Shown: in pieces, positions 1 to 9,091 of the stretch | How positions within the stretch are numbered: position 1 is the stretch's first letter | Layout of the letters: the number at the start of each line of letters is the position of its first letter | Assembly (NCBI RefSeq): GCF_000420745.1 | Contig: NZ_ATVN01000003.1 | Location: forward strand, 186,001-250,000 | Length of the DNA stretch: 64,000 nt | Reading direction: 5' to 3' | Origin: Pseudorhodobacter ferrugineus DSM 5888 | Lineage (GTDB): Bacteria > Pseudomonadota > Alphaproteobacteria > Rhodobacterales > Rhodobacteraceae | Program-made: the position numbers and the translations under genes | Notes under the pieces: generated by a model | Databases searched by the model: none | Told to the model about the DNA's origin: nothing | What the model saw: only the letters and a program-made list of their open reading frames with translations

Positions 1-217
1 GGCGCCCGATTCCATACCTGTTGGAATCGCACTGATTCTGTGTTATACAATTGATACAAATAACCAAGGACCGCCACGCTTAGCCAACACATCGAACCCA
101 GTGCTGCCAGCCTGTGGGGGGGTATTTCAGGACATACGTATTGATCGTCGGGGCCGTTCGGGCAACGCACGGTTTTTTTGTCCGGAATGGCGCGTGTCCT
201 AGCAAGGAAGTGACCGT
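1..217. other. Upstream region of carD, no gene recognised
   Basis: No convincing reading frame is visible. The stretch is the 5' flank of carD and may include the end of a gene lying outside the window. A run of seven T's near 175-181 and AT-rich sequence around 40-65 are the only notable features. A carD promoter is probably here, but I cannot place it. Confidence 0.4.
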
Positions 218-727
218 ATGACAAAGACCAAAAAGCCTGAGTTTCATCCTGACGAGTTTGTTGTGTATCCTGCCCACGGCGTTGGCCGTATCATTTCCAT
301 CGAAGAGCAGGAAATCGCAGGCTTGCACATGGAACTCTTCGTCATCTCGTTTGAAAAAGACAAGATGACGCTGCGGGTTCCAACCCATAAGGCCACCGAA
401 ATCGGCATGCGCTCCTTGTCCTCGCCCGATCTGATCACCAAGGCACTCGACACGCTTAAGGGCAAAGCCCGCGTGAAACGTGCCATGTGGTCGCGTCGCG
501 CGCAGGAATATGAGCAGAAAATCAATTCGGGCGACCTGTTGTCGATCGCCGAAGTGGTGCGCGATTTGCACCGCACCGATGATCAGCGCGAACAGTCCTA
601 TTCCGAGCGTCAGCTGTATGAGGCCGCTTTGGAGCGTTTAACCCGCGAAGTCGCCGCCGTATCGGGCGTCGATGAAAAGGGCGCGCAAAAGACTGTGGAT
701 GATGTTTTGACATCCCGCGCCGCGTAA
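218..727 (+). CDS. carD: CarD/CdnL family RNA polymerase-binding transcription regulator
   Basis: Encodes 169 residues. The N-terminal part (about residues 10-65) carries the CarD RNAP-interaction signature, with FVVYPAHGVGRI followed by a beta-rich stretch ending in LRVPTHKATEIGMR. The rest is helical and basic, as expected for the DNA-contacting CarD domain. Family members bind the RNA polymerase beta subunit and stabilise open promoter complexes, notably at rRNA and housekeeping promoters; in alphaproteobacteria they help compensate for weak promoters. The ATG at 218 is preceded by AAGGAAG as a ribosome-binding site. The gene stands alone and is closed by a strong terminator hairpin just downstream. 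Length is typical of the family. Confidence 0.93.
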   Translation: MTKTKKPEFHPDEFVVYPAHGVGRIISIEEQEIAGLHMELFVISFEKDKMTLRVPTHKATEIGMRSLSSPDLITKALDTLKGKARVKRAMWSRRAQEYEQKINSGDLLSIAEVVRDLHRTDDQREQSYSERQLYEAALERLTREVAAVSGVDEKGAQKTVDDVLTSRAA

Positions 728-746
728 TATTCGGTAAAGACTAAAC

Positions 747-777
747 AAACGGCGGTCCTTCGGGGCCGCCGTTTTGC
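747..777. terminator. Rho-independent terminator between carD and cobS
   Basis: A GC-rich hairpin with arms ACGGCGG and CCGCCGT and a TTCG-containing loop is flanked by A-rich sequence on the left and TTTT on the right. It can therefore serve both carD (+) and the convergent cobS (-). Confidence 0.8.
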
Positions 778-784
778 GTTTCGC

Positions 785-1552
785 CTACAGCATCGCTGCC
801 AAAACGCTCAATGCCACAGCCTCGCTCAATTGCTGACTGGCCCCGCAAATATCGCCGGTTTGCCCGCCGATTTTGGCGCGCGCCGTTGCGGCCAGCGCCG
901 CCACCACCACGACAACCGCCAAAACCGCCATAAAGCCCGCCGCGCCAAGCACCAACGCGGCACCCAACCCAATCGCCACAGCGACACCCGCCGCCAGCGC
1001 GGGCACCCGCCCCACAGATTGCGCCAATCCAGCCCCGCGCGCATTGGGCAAGGCGGCCATCAGCACCGCCATCGGCGCCCGAGATAGCGCCGCCACAACC
1101 ACCACGGCCCACCACGCACCAGCGGTCAGCAAAGCGGTCAGCGCCGACCATCGCACCAGCCCCACAACCAACAGCGCCATCACGCCATACGTCCCGATAT
1201 GGCTGTCTTTCATAATCGCCAACCGCCGCGCGCGGTCCCAGCCGCCCCACAGCCCGTCAAACGTGTCGGCCAACCCGTCTTCGTGCATCGCCCCCGTCAT
1301 CATGGCTTGCGCCCCCAGCACCAGCGCCGCCGCAACCCCTGCGCCAAGGGGCAAGGCGATCACACCAACAAGTGCCGCCAAGCTGCCCACCACCAACCCC
1401 GCTACAGGCCAGGCCCATGCTGCCGCAGGCCCCGGAATCACATCCGATGCAGGCAAAGGCAGCCGTGTCAGCAAGCGCAGCGCGCCTGTCACGTCGCCAA
1501 TTCCATATCTGTCGCTTTGCGTCACTGTTTCGTCCTTATCAGCACTGGTCAA
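785..1552 (-). CDS. cobS: Adenosylcobinamide-GDP ribazoletransferase (cobalamin synthase)
   Basis: A 255-residue polytopic membrane protein of the CobS family. It joins adenosylcobinamide-GDP to alpha-ribazole (or its phosphate) in the last steps of cobalamin assembly at the inner membrane. Diagnostic motifs are [12 protein letters not shown] (about residues 90-101, acidic metal-binding residues) and [15 protein letters not shown] near the C-terminus. The intervening sequence is almost entirely Ala/Val/Leu/Gly transmembrane helix. It is divergent from cobT with only 54 bp between the start codons, so the two lower-ligand genes likely share a regulatory region. No cobalamin riboswitch fits in that gap. 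Confidence 0.93.
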   Translation of the reverse strand: MTSADKDETVTQSDRYGIGDVTGALRLLTRLPLPASDVIPGPAAAWAWPVAGLVVGSLAALVGVIALPLGAGVAAALVLGAQAMMTGAMHEDGLADTFDGLWGGWDRARRLAIMKDSHIGTYGVMALLVVGLVRWSALTALLTAGAWWAVVVVAALSRAPMAVLMAALPNARGAGLAQSVGRVPALAAGVAVAIGLGAALVLGAAGFMAVLAVVVVVAALAATARAKIGGQTGDICGASQQLSEAVALSVLAAML

Positions 1553-1606
1553 GCGCCCCTGCCTTCGATAGCCAAGCTGACAGAAAACGACAAGGAGGCC
1601 AGCCCC

Positions 1607-2617
1607 ATGACCGCATCTTTCACCGATTTAGCCGGATTTCGTGCCCTTGTGGCGCAGGCCCCAAGCGCTGATGCCACAGCCACCGCAGGCGCGCAGGACC
1701 GTAATGGCCAATTGACCAAACCGCCCGGCGCGCTGGGGCGGCTGGAATCACTGGCAATCTGGTATGCAGGCTGGCGGGGCACCCCGCGCCCGCAGATTAC
1801 CGCGCCGCAGGTCATTATTTTTGCAGGCAATCACGGGGTTGCGGCGCGCGGCGTGTCGGCTTTTCCGCCCGAAGTGACCGTGCAAATGGTCGCCAATTTC
1901 CAAGGTGGCGGGGCGGCGATTAACCAACTGTCCAAGGCGTTCGGCGCGCAAATGTCGGTCCATGCGCTGGATCTTGACCGCCCCACTGCCGATTTCACCG
2001 TTGAACCCGCGATGACCGAGGCAGACCTTATTGCGGCTTTGCAAACCGGCTGGAACGCGGTGGATACAAAATCTGATCTGCTGGTGACGGGCGAAATGGG
2101 GATCGGCAACACAACCCCCGCCGCCGCGATTGCCTGCGCGCTGTTTGGTGGCACGGTGGCCGATTGGGTTGGGCGCGGCACGGGCGTCGATGATGCAGGG
2201 CTTGCCCGCAAGGCTGCCGTCGTTAGCGAAGGCTTGGCTTTGCACGTCTCGCGTGACCCGATGGAGGTGCTGCGTTGCCTTGGTGGGCGCGAAATAGCGG
2301 CTATGGCAGGTGCCATTGCCCGTGCGCGGATGGAACGGATTCCGGTGATCTTGGACGGGTTTATCTGCTGTGCCGCCGCATCGGTGCTTGCCAAACTGGA
2401 CGCAGGCGCCCTTGACCATTGCGTAGCGGGTCATGTCAGTGCCGAAGGCGCACACCCGGCACTATTGGCCCATTTGGGCAAGGAACCTTTGCTTAACCTT
2501 GGCCTGCGCCTTGGCGAAGGGTCGGGGGCGGCGCTGGCTATTGGCGTGCTGCAAGGGGCCGTTGCTTGCCATTCCGGCATGGCGACCTTTGCCGAAGCCG
2601 GGGTTGCTGCCGGGTAA
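1607..2617 (+). CDS. cobT: Nicotinate-nucleotide-dimethylbenzimidazole phosphoribosyltransferase
   Basis: Encodes 336 residues. CobT transfers phosphoribose from nicotinate mononucleotide to 5,6-dimethylbenzimidazole, giving alpha-ribazole phosphate, the lower-ligand precursor used by CobS. Family motifs include [10 protein letters not shown] near the N-terminus, [38 protein letters not shown] and a C-terminal [13 protein letters not shown] containing the catalytic glutamate. The start at 1607 is chosen because AAGGAGG lies 8 bases upstream and the family's conserved N-terminus begins here. The reading frame stays open further upstream across the cobS promoter, but that extension is antisense to cobS and shows no family similarity. 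Confidence 0.93.
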   Translation: MTASFTDLAGFRALVAQAPSADATATAGAQDRNGQLTKPPGALGRLESLAIWYAGWRGTPRPQITAPQVIIFAGNHGVAARGVSAFPPEVTVQMVANFQGGGAAINQLSKAFGAQMSVHALDLDRPTADFTVEPAMTEADLIAALQTGWNAVDTKSDLLVTGEMGIGNTTPAAAIACALFGGTVADWVGRGTGVDDAGLARKAAVVSEGLALHVSRDPMEVLRCLGGREIAAMAGAIARARMERIPVILDGFICCAAASVLAKLDAGALDHCVAGHVSAEGAHPALLAHLGKEPLLNLGLRLGEGSGAALAIGVLQGAVACHSGMATFAEAGVAAG

Positions 2618-2621
2618 GCAA

Positions 2622-2690
2622 AGGGGGCGTTCACGCCCCCTCGGGGCGTTGCCCCTCACCCCCTGAGGATACTTGCGCCAAAGAGAAAGG
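2622..2690 (+). repeat. Intergenic GC-hairpin plus ATTTTTGCCAAGATGAA-type repeat, copy 1
   Basis: The hairpin GGGGGCG/CGCCCCC and a second GGGGC/GCCCC pair are followed by GAGGATACTTGCGCCAAAG. The same architecture recurs at 21826, 36112, 38394 and 42255. This copy sits between the convergent cobT and antiporter genes, where the first hairpin could also terminate cobT. Confidence 0.6.
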
Positions 2691-2710
2691 GAAAAGGGGC
2701 CGCGTCGGCG

Positions 2711-4627
2711 TTACTGTGCGGCATCCAGATTGGCGCGGGTTTCATCCAGATCCTCGCTCATTGCTGCCGCCAGATCTTGCTCTAACTGCAAGGCGCGCGC
2801 GACATAGGCATCGTTCAGATGCACTGGTTGCCCCGGCACCCAAAGGGCGGCCAGATCGCGCAAGGCGGCGCGCTCAACCTTGAAATAGGTTTTCGCCATT
2901 TTTGACGCCTCATAGTTGGTAAACCCAATGTTTTCAAGAACATATCGCCCTGCACGGACCGAGCTGTCATAGGTTTCGCGCACGATGTCATTGGCTCCGG
3001 CGCGGTACAGCGCAAAGACATGCGGGCGGTCATAGGCGCGGGCGATGATGTGCAGGTCGGGGCGGTGCTTGCGGGCATGGGTCACGATTTTCAGCGCGTT
3101 TTCTGGGTTGTCCACGGCCACAACCAGCACCGATGCTTGGGCGAGGCCTGCGGCATCCAACAGCTCGGGTCGGGTTGGATCGCCAAAAAAGCCCTTGGCC
3201 CCAAAGCGCCGCATTTGTTCAATCGCGCCCATATCGCTGTCCAGCACAACCGTGGAACCGCCGCTCATCCGCACAAGGCGGTTCACGGTTTGGCCAAACC
3301 GCCCGATACCCGCAATGATCACGCGGCCTTGCTCGTCTATCACATCGGCAGGGCTTTCTGTCTCACGCGATTTCATGCGACGCGCCAACGCCTCATAGCC
3401 GATGAACATCGCGGGGGTCAGCAGCATCGACAACCCGATCATCAGCAGTACGATTTCCGAAACCGATGACGGCAGAATCGATTGCTTGCGCGCAAAGCTG
3501 ACCAGCAGAAACCCGAATTCACCGGCCTGCGCCAGCCCCAAGGCAAACAGCCAGCGATTGTGGCCCCGCACTTTGAAAATAACCGACAGGATCAGCAGCA
3601 CCCCGACCTTGAGCGCGATCATAGCGAGTGTCAGTGAGACCACCAAGATAGGGTTGGCCAGAAGCACCTCAAAGTTAATCCCAACGCCCACGGTGATGAA
3701 AAACAGCCCCATCAGGATGCCTTTGAACGGTTGGATATCCGCCTCTAACTGGTGGCGGAATTCCGAGTTGGCCAGAACCACCCCCGCCATGAATGTACCC
3801 AAAGCAGGTGACAGCCCCACCAGCATCATCAAGAAAGCGATGCCCAGCACCATCAGCAAGGAAATAAACGTGCTCATTTCCGGCAAGCGCGAGGCATGGA
3901 CAAAGCGAAACACCGGACGGGTCAGGAAATGCCCCGCCAGCATGATGCCGACCACAATGCCAAGGGTCATCAGGGTTACGGCCCAACCGGGCAAGGATTG
4001 GACCAGCGTCAGCAATGGCTCGGCCGCGCCGGTGGTGGCATGGGTATCGACCGCTCCCGCCGCATCGGTGATGCCAAAGGTCGCCGCCGAAATCCCTTCG
4101 GGAAACCCGGCGCCGCTGATCGCCAGCAGCGGGATAATCGCCAGAATCGGCACCACCGCGATATCTTGGGTCAGCAGCACGGCGAATGTCGCCCGCCCGC
4201 CGCCCGTCCGCATCAGGTTCTTTTCCGACAGAGTTTGCAGCACGATCGCGGTTGATGACAGCGAAAACAGCATCCCCAGCGTCAACCCGACCTGCCAGCT
4301 GAACCCCAGCCAATCGGCCACCAGCGCAATCGCCCCTGTGGTCAGCACCACTTGCAACCCGCCCAGCCCGATCAGCTTGTGCCGCATATCCCACAGCGCG
4401 CGGGGTTCCAGTTCCAACCCGATCAGGAACAGCATCATCACCACGCCAAATTCGGCAAAATGCTGCAAATCTTCGGTTTCCGTGCCGGTCAGCCCCAAAA
4501 TCGGCCCTACCAAAATGCCCGCCGCCAAATACCCCAACACAGACCCAAGCCCAAGCCTGACCGCCAATGGCACGATCAAAACGGCGGCACCAAGGTAGAT
4601 CGAGGCCTGAAGCAGAAAGCTTTCCAT
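2711..4627 (-). CDS. CPA2-family cation:proton antiporter with RCK/TrkA-N domain (KefB/KefC-like)
   Basis: A 638-residue inner-membrane antiporter. The first roughly 400 residues form a Na+/H+-exchanger fold of 12-13 transmembrane segments, including the conserved LFLIGLELEP and GTFMAGVVLANSEFRHQLE stretches. Residues near 430-550 form a cytoplasmic Rossmann RCK/TrkA-N domain beginning VIIAGIGRFGQTVNRL, with acidic VVLDSD after the second strand, consistent with nucleotide binding. KefB/KefC relatives exchange K+ for H+ and are gated by glutathione adducts. No KefG/KefF ancillary gene is adjacent, so glutathione gating is not shown. The length is typical. The intergenic region above it (4628-4938) must contain its promoter. 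Confidence 0.88.
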   Translation of the reverse strand: MESFLLQASIYLGAAVLIVPLAVRLGLGSVLGYLAAGILVGPILGLTGTETEDLQHFAEFGVVMMLFLIGLELEPRALWDMRHKLIGLGGLQVVLTTGAIALVADWLGFSWQVGLTLGMLFSLSSTAIVLQTLSEKNLMRTGGGRATFAVLLTQDIAVVPILAIIPLLAISGAGFPEGISAATFGITDAAGAVDTHATTGAAEPLLTLVQSLPGWAVTLMTLGIVVGIMLAGHFLTRPVFRFVHASRLPEMSTFISLLMVLGIAFLMMLVGLSPALGTFMAGVVLANSEFRHQLEADIQPFKGILMGLFFITVGVGINFEVLLANPILVVSLTLAMIALKVGVLLILSVIFKVRGHNRWLFALGLAQAGEFGFLLVSFARKQSILPSSVSEIVLLMIGLSMLLTPAMFIGYEALARRMKSRETESPADVIDEQGRVIIAGIGRFGQTVNRLVRMSGGSTVVLDSDMGAIEQMRRFGAKGFFGDPTRPELLDAAGLAQASVLVVAVDNPENALKIVTHARKHRPDLHIIARAYDRPHVFALYRAGANDIVRETYDSSVRAGRYVLENIGFTNYEASKMAKTYFKVERAALRDLAALWVPGQPVHLNDAYVARALQLEQDLAAAMSEDLDETRANLDAAQ

Positions 4628-4938
4628 AGATGTCCTTATCTGTCGGGGTCGAATACATTCAAACGGTCAATGCAGCAGGGTCTCCAGCGCCATCCGAACA
4701 CCGCAGCTCGATGTCCATGCAATGCACAGCCTTCACAATACACTGTCTATAATATGCGCGCAGATTGCATGCCTCGGGGGCAAGCATAGCCAAAAAACCA
4801 TAACAATGCGATGATTGCTCAGATAAACTTTTGTAACGCAAACAGGAGGATATCGGACACGACTGCCACCCGTCTGGCCGTTTCAGGGTCACATTCGGCA
4901 GAAACCGCCGCAGGCAGGCAGCGCCAAGCCGCCAATCC
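4628..4938. other. 311-bp intergenic region, no gene seen
   Basis: This lies between the end of the 1064-residue membrane protein gene and the start of the antiporter, both on the minus strand. All frames are broken by stops or lack coding character. It presumably holds the antiporter promoter; no operator or hairpin with a T-run is obvious. Confidence 0.4.
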
Positions 4939-7900
4939 CTAACCCTTGGGCATCGACAACGACAACATCTTGCCGCCCTTTTGATAGCGGACCTCATTGC
5001 GGGTAATCGCAGCCACCGTGCCGCCATCCACCTTATCGCCAACCCGCACCTTGGTGTAACGCCCTGACGCGCTGCGGATCAGCGCATAGCGCTTTTTATC
5101 AGACCCATAGACCCCGATCAAATTGGTCTTCGACAGGTTGATCGCGCTTTTAAACGTGGCTTGCTTGGCCACATTCGCATGGGTCGGAATGCGGGGGGCC
5201 GCCGAAACCTTCAGCTCTGGCTCATGCTCTTCTTCGATATCTGCGGGCGCTTCGGCTTTGGGGGCAGGGGCCGCAGCGGCGGCTGCAACGCGGCGCGGGG
5301 CCTCACGCGTGGCGGCGGCAATGGCTGCTTCGACGGCACGGGAAAAATCACGCGGGCGCGCGGCGGGGCGCGGCGACAAGGCAACTGTCAATGCACTGTC
5401 TTGCTGGGTTTTTTCTTCGGCGGCAGCGGTTGCGGCCAAGGATGCAGCGACAGCGGCTGTGCGGGCCTCTTCTGCGGCGGCGACAACCGCTTTGGGCCGG
5501 GCGCGCGGACGCAGACTGGCCAGCCGCACCAGCGCAGGGTCGGCAACAACCGCATCAGGGGTCACCGCGGCGTCATCTTGGGCGGGCGCAGGGGCAACCG
5601 CATCAAGGCTTTCAGGGCGCAGGCGCGGGCGGCGGTTCTCAACCGTGGCATCTTGCTCGAAAGCGAAAGAAGGGCCAGCTGCTGAAACTGTGCCCTCCCC
5701 TGTCGTATTCGCCGTTCCTGCAACCGTGCCTTCCATCCGCGACAGTCCAGCGGTACTGGCACCCGCCGGGTCGGTGGGGGCGGGCGGCGGTGTCGCGGCA
5801 GCATTTGCATCGGGGGCCACCGTTGGCACATCAGGATCTGAAAGCGCGGCGGGGCGTGCAGGGGGCAGCACAGGCGGGCGGGCGGCGATCAGCCAAAACC
5901 CGTCCGGCATGACCACACCATTCGCTGTGGCCTTGATCGTGCCATCGGGTTCAAATTCATATTGCGTGCCAAAGGGCGGCGGCGGCGACACGGCCGCAGG
6001 GGCTGCATCGGGGCGTGTTTGCGGGCGGGGCAGGGCCACGGGGTCAAACGCGGGCTGCGCTGCATCAATCGCTGCCAGTATAATCTCGTCTTCGGCACTG
6101 CGCGGGGCCGTTGCTGTTTGCGCATTGCTGTCACCCGCCACCGTATCAGGCAGGGCGGGGGCTGCGGCCTCTTCGGCACTTGCGACCGTTTGCACGGGCG
6201 GCAACTCGGCCTCGGCATCCGCCACGGCTTCGGCATCAGACACGCCCGAACCCGTAGGCGTGTCTGTCGGCGTATCGGATGGCGCGCCATCCGGCGCTGT
6301 CGCATCGGCTTGCTGCACCGTTTGTGGCGCTGTGTCATCGCGTGACAAATAAATCGACGACCACGCTGCCACGCCTGCCAACAGGCCAAGCAAAATCAGC
6401 GTCAGGATCAGGCCCAAAAAGCGCGGCTTGCCACGCCGCGGGGTCATTTTTGCGGCGAATTTGTCCAACGAGACATCCGCTGCACTGCCCTTGCGCGCCG
6501 CAGATGCGGCGGGTTGTGCCGCTGGTTTGGCCTTCAGTTTGGATTTAAAGCGCGACAAGGCCATCGACGTGCCGGGTATCGTTGCCGCCGTGACCATCGC
6601 GCCAACGCTTTTGGCTGCCGGCTTGGCACGGGCCGCGGCATCCGATGTCTTGCCGACTTCGGCCTTGGCACCCGTTGCAAAAGCAGCTGTGCCGTTCAAG
6701 GGTTTTCGTGCGACGGCAGGCCCTGCGGCAGGCCCTGCCGTTTCGCCCGAACCGGCTGCGGTGCCGACGGGTTTTGGGCCGCTCGGGGCTGGGGCATCAG
6801 GCCCACGCGCCGCGATGGATGTGATCGCCGGGGCAGCTGGTCCTTTGGGATTGCCCGCAGGCCGGTCAATTCTGGCCTCTGGCGCAGGTCCGGCCACGGC
6901 GCTGGTGATTTTGGGCAATTGCTGTCCAGCGCCACCTCCAGCAACAGCGCCAGTTGCAGGCCCAAGCGATGGGGCAGACGTGGCGTCGTCGCGCCTGCGG
7001 CTGGCAAAAGATGCGGTCGGGGCTGGGGCTGTCTCGTTGGTTTCCGCTATGCCTGGATCGGTAACACCGTTGAACGCGGCGGCGGCCTCTTCGGCGGCTG
7101 CTGCTTCGCTAGAGGCGCGTTTGCGCTCGGCTTCAATCAGCGCAGCTTTGGATTTTTCACGTTCCAGCATCGCCGCTTTGTTTTTTTCGGCCTCTTCGAC
7201 CAAACGCTTCGCTTCGGCCTGTGCAAGCTCTTGCGCGCGCCGTTCCATTTCGGCGCGTGCAATCTCGCCTTTGCGCAGCGCTTCGGCTTCGGCGGCCGCT
7301 TCGGCCTCGGCTCTTGCATCTGCGTCCGCCTTGTCCCGCGCCCGCGCTTCGGCCTCGGCCCGCTGCTCATCGGCCAGCCTGCGGACTTCGGCCTTTTCGC
7401 GTTCGGCGCGCTGCTGCTCTGCCGCTTTTTCCGCCTCAGCCTGCTGCGCAGCCTCTTCGGCCATATCTTTGCGATCATCCTGTGCAGCCGCCGCCTCGGC
7501 CTTTGGCGCGTCAACAGGCTCTGCAATAGGCGCCTCAACAACCGGTGCTACAGTCTCTGGGGCTTTGGTCGTGTCTTTTGGGGCCTCGCGGCTGATTACC
7601 ACAACCGGATCTTGGTCGCGTGTAACCTTCTCGCCCTCCGGCAAAATCGACGCCGCACCCTTGGTCATGCCAAACCACGGCTCTCCGGCGAATTGCCCCT
7701 CAGTCGGCAGCGTCACAAAGGATACCGCGTTAAAGCGATGCGCCTCGGCAAAGGCTTCTGCCTCTTCCAGCGTTTCGCGGGCGACCACGGCCACCTTGAC
7801 GACAGACCCCGTGCCGCGCCAGTCAAAGACCAGATCTTCGACCGCATAGGGCGTGCGCCCCTCCAGCGCGGCCCTGATTTCCACCTCGCGCGCGGCCTTA

Positions 7901-8133
7901 TCCACGCCCGTTACCTCAACCTCGGTGTACAGAATCTGGCCCGGTGGCAAAATCAGCTTGGTCGTGATCCCGTGCGGCGACAGCCCCAAAGCTGACGCGC
8001 GCAAATATCCCAACGCCTCCTCCAGATCGGAGGCGTCAAAATTGGCAGACCCAACCTCAAGCCAGCCGCGCGATGTGCGGTGCAAAAGGCTGATGGCCGT
8101 ATCGGTGATGTTTAAGGCGAAATTTGGTTTCAT
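4939..8133 (-). CDS. Large membrane protein with GspL/PilM-like N-terminus and PilP/GspC-like C-terminal domain
   Basis: Encodes 1064 residues with no single family I can name. Residues 1-150 read like the cytoplasmic actin-fold domain of GspL/PilM: ITDTAISLL, then KLILPPGQILYTEVEV and EIRAALEGRTPYAVEDLVFDW. Residues about 210-345 are a long Ala/Glu/Arg coiled coil. A disordered Pro/Ala-rich stretch leads to one transmembrane helix at about 571-594 (LGLILTLILLGLLAGVAAW). A long Ala/Pro/Thr-rich, presumably periplasmic region ends in a compact domain (about 995-1064) with LIGVYGSDKKRYALIRS and VRVGDKVDGGTVAAI. That domain resembles the HR/PilP beta domain of GspC and PilP. Type II secretion proteins normally divide these parts among GspL, GspM and GspC. 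No other secretion gene is nearby. Function unproven; the homology is motif-level inference. Confidence 0.6.
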   Translation of the reverse strand: MKPNFALNITDTAISLLHRTSRGWLEVGSANFDASDLEEALGYLRASALGLSPHGITTKLILPPGQILYTEVEVTGVDKAAREVEIRAALEGRTPYAVEDLVFDWRGTGSVVKVAVVARETLEEAEAFAEAHRFNAVSFVTLPTEGQFAGEPWFGMTKGAASILPEGEKVTRDQDPVVVISREAPKDTTKAPETVAPVVEAPIAEPVDAPKAEAAAAQDDRKDMAEEAAQQAEAEKAAEQQRAEREKAEVRRLADEQRAEAEARARDKADADARAEAEAAAEAEALRKGEIARAEMERRAQELAQAEAKRLVEEAEKNKAAMLEREKSKAALIEAERKRASSEAAAAEEAAAAFNGVTDPGIAETNETAPAPTASFASRRRDDATSAPSLGPATGAVAGGGAGQQLPKITSAVAGPAPEARIDRPAGNPKGPAAPAITSIAARGPDAPAPSGPKPVGTAAGSGETAGPAAGPAVARKPLNGTAAFATGAKAEVGKTSDAAARAKPAAKSVGAMVTAATIPGTSMALSRFKSKLKAKPAAQPAASAARKGSAADVSLDKFAAKMTPRRGKPRFLGLILTLILLGLLAGVAAWSSIYLSRDDTAPQTVQQADATAPDGAPSDTPTDTPTGSGVSDAEAVADAEAELPPVQTVASAEEAAAPALPDTVAGDSNAQTATAPRSAEDEIILAAIDAAQPAFDPVALPRPQTRPDAAPAAVSPPPPFGTQYEFEPDGTIKATANGVVMPDGFWLIAARPPVLPPARPAALSDPDVPTVAPDANAAATPPPAPTDPAGASTAGLSRMEGTVAGTANTTGEGTVSAAGPSFAFEQDATVENRRPRLRPESLDAVAPAPAQDDAAVTPDAVVADPALVRLASLRPRARPKAVVAAAEEARTAAVAASLAATAAAEEKTQQDSALTVALSPRPAARPRDFSRAVEAAIAAATREAPRRVAAAAAAPAPKAEAPADIEEEHEPELKVSAAPRIPTHANVAKQATFKSAINLSKTNLIGVYGSDKKRYALIRSASGRYTKVRVGDKVDGGTVAAITRNEVRYQKGGKMLSLSMPKG

Positions 8134-8326
8134 TGCACGGGTCTAGCACAAAAGGAAAAGGCGCGTGGAGTCCCGCCCTAGGTTAATCTTGTCCTACAGC
8201 AGCTTTTTGCCGAATGAAAGAAAAAGCCCGCGATATTCCTGTCCTTTCGGCCCATTTCCGCCCAGAATCTGGTGGACGGGCGCGCAAATCGACTCGCGAC
8301 CAACGCAAACCCTAGGAGAACCCGCT

Positions 8327-9010
8327 ATGCGTGTATACCACAGCCTGATTTTCACAGCTCTTTTGGCGCTTTCCCCCGCCGCTTACGCCCAAACGCCCCC
8401 CGCCCTGATCACCATCACCGGCGAAGGCGAGGTTTCCGCCGCCCCCGACATGGCAACCCTGTCGCTCGGCGTCACCTCGACGGCCAAAACCGCGAAAGAG
8501 GTGATGGACGCGAATGCCGCCCAAATGACCACGGTTCTCGCCAATCTCTCTGCCGCAGGGATCGCGCCGCGCGACTTGCAAACCTCTGCCCTGTCACTGC
8601 AGGCCAATTGGACCAACAGCAGCCTGTCCAGCAGCAGCGCCATCGACGGCTACACTGCCAGCAACCAGCTCTCGGTCCGTGTGCATGACCTTGCAGCCCT
8701 TGGCACCCTGATCGACGGCGCGATCATTGACGGCGCGAACACTTTCAACAACGTCCAATTCGCCGTCACCGACCCGGCCCCTTTGCTGGATGAGGCCCGC
8801 CAACGCGCGGTCGCCGATGCCCGCCACCGCGCCGAAATCTATGCCACCGCCGCAGGCATCACCCTTGGCCCCGTCCTGACCATCACCGAAGGCGGCACCC
8901 CCACCCCCGGCCCGCAATTCGCCCGCGCCATGATGGACAGCACCCCGATCGCTGCGGGCGAGGTCACCCTCTCGGCCGCCGTCACCATCACCTGGGCCAT
9001 CGCCAACTAA
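8327..9010 (+). CDS. SIMPL domain (DUF541) periplasmic protein
   Basis: Encodes 227 residues. The first ~22 residues form a signal peptide (MRVYHSLIFTALLALSPAAYA, cleavage expected after AYA). The rest is a SIMPL/DUF541 domain, seen in ITITGEGEVSAAPDMATLSLGV, the SALSLQANW region, the DARHRAEIYA helix and the closing LSAAVTITWAI strand. Family members are periplasmic or outer-membrane-associated proteins of poorly defined role; some relate to oxidative stress resistance. The ATG at 8327 has TAGGAGA 8 bases upstream and starts exactly at the signal peptide; an upstream in-frame ATG would add an implausible 54 residues. Confidence 0.87.
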   Translation: MRVYHSLIFTALLALSPAAYAQTPPALITITGEGEVSAAPDMATLSLGVTSTAKTAKEVMDANAAQMTTVLANLSAAGIAPRDLQTSALSLQANWTNSSLSSSSAIDGYTASNQLSVRVHDLAALGTLIDGAIIDGANTFNNVQFAVTDPAPLLDEARQRAVADARHRAEIYATAAGITLGPVLTITEGGTPTPGPQFARAMMDSTPIAAGEVTLSAAVTITWAIAN

Positions 9011-9091
9011 CCTGCGGTACGTCAGCCTTATTGACTTACCCATAATTCCGCGCCACTTCTTCCCCCGAAACATCTTCGGGGGACGCATCAG

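Noticed and set aside
1553-1606. Cobalamin riboswitch between cobS and cobT
   Set aside because: The gap is only 54 bp, too short for a B12 riboswitch, and no B12-box-like sequence is seen.
3402-4598. Plus-strand 398-codon frame antisense to the CPA2 antiporter
   Set aside because: The antiporter is clearly the gene by its transmembrane and RCK motifs. The antisense product is Ser/Thr/Pro-rich noise.
7080-7560. Possible tandem-repeat or CRISPR array in the repetitive GCTTCGGCCTC-rich stretch
   Set aside because: The repetition reflects Ala/Glu/Arg codons of a coiled coil. There are no regular repeat-spacer units. No CRISPR array is visible elsewhere.
6428-7995. Two plus-strand open frames (473 and 493 codons) inside the 1064-residue membrane protein gene
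   Set aside because: They are antisense shadows of a low-complexity, GC-rich Ala/Glu/Pro gene. The codon-position bias fits the minus strand, and the products are Ala/Ser- or Cys/Arg-rich with no family features.
4939-8133. Translation initiation factor IF-2-like label suggested by the Ala/Glu/Arg-rich middle
   Set aside because: Only low-complexity composition is shared. There is no GTPase domain, and a transmembrane helix is present.
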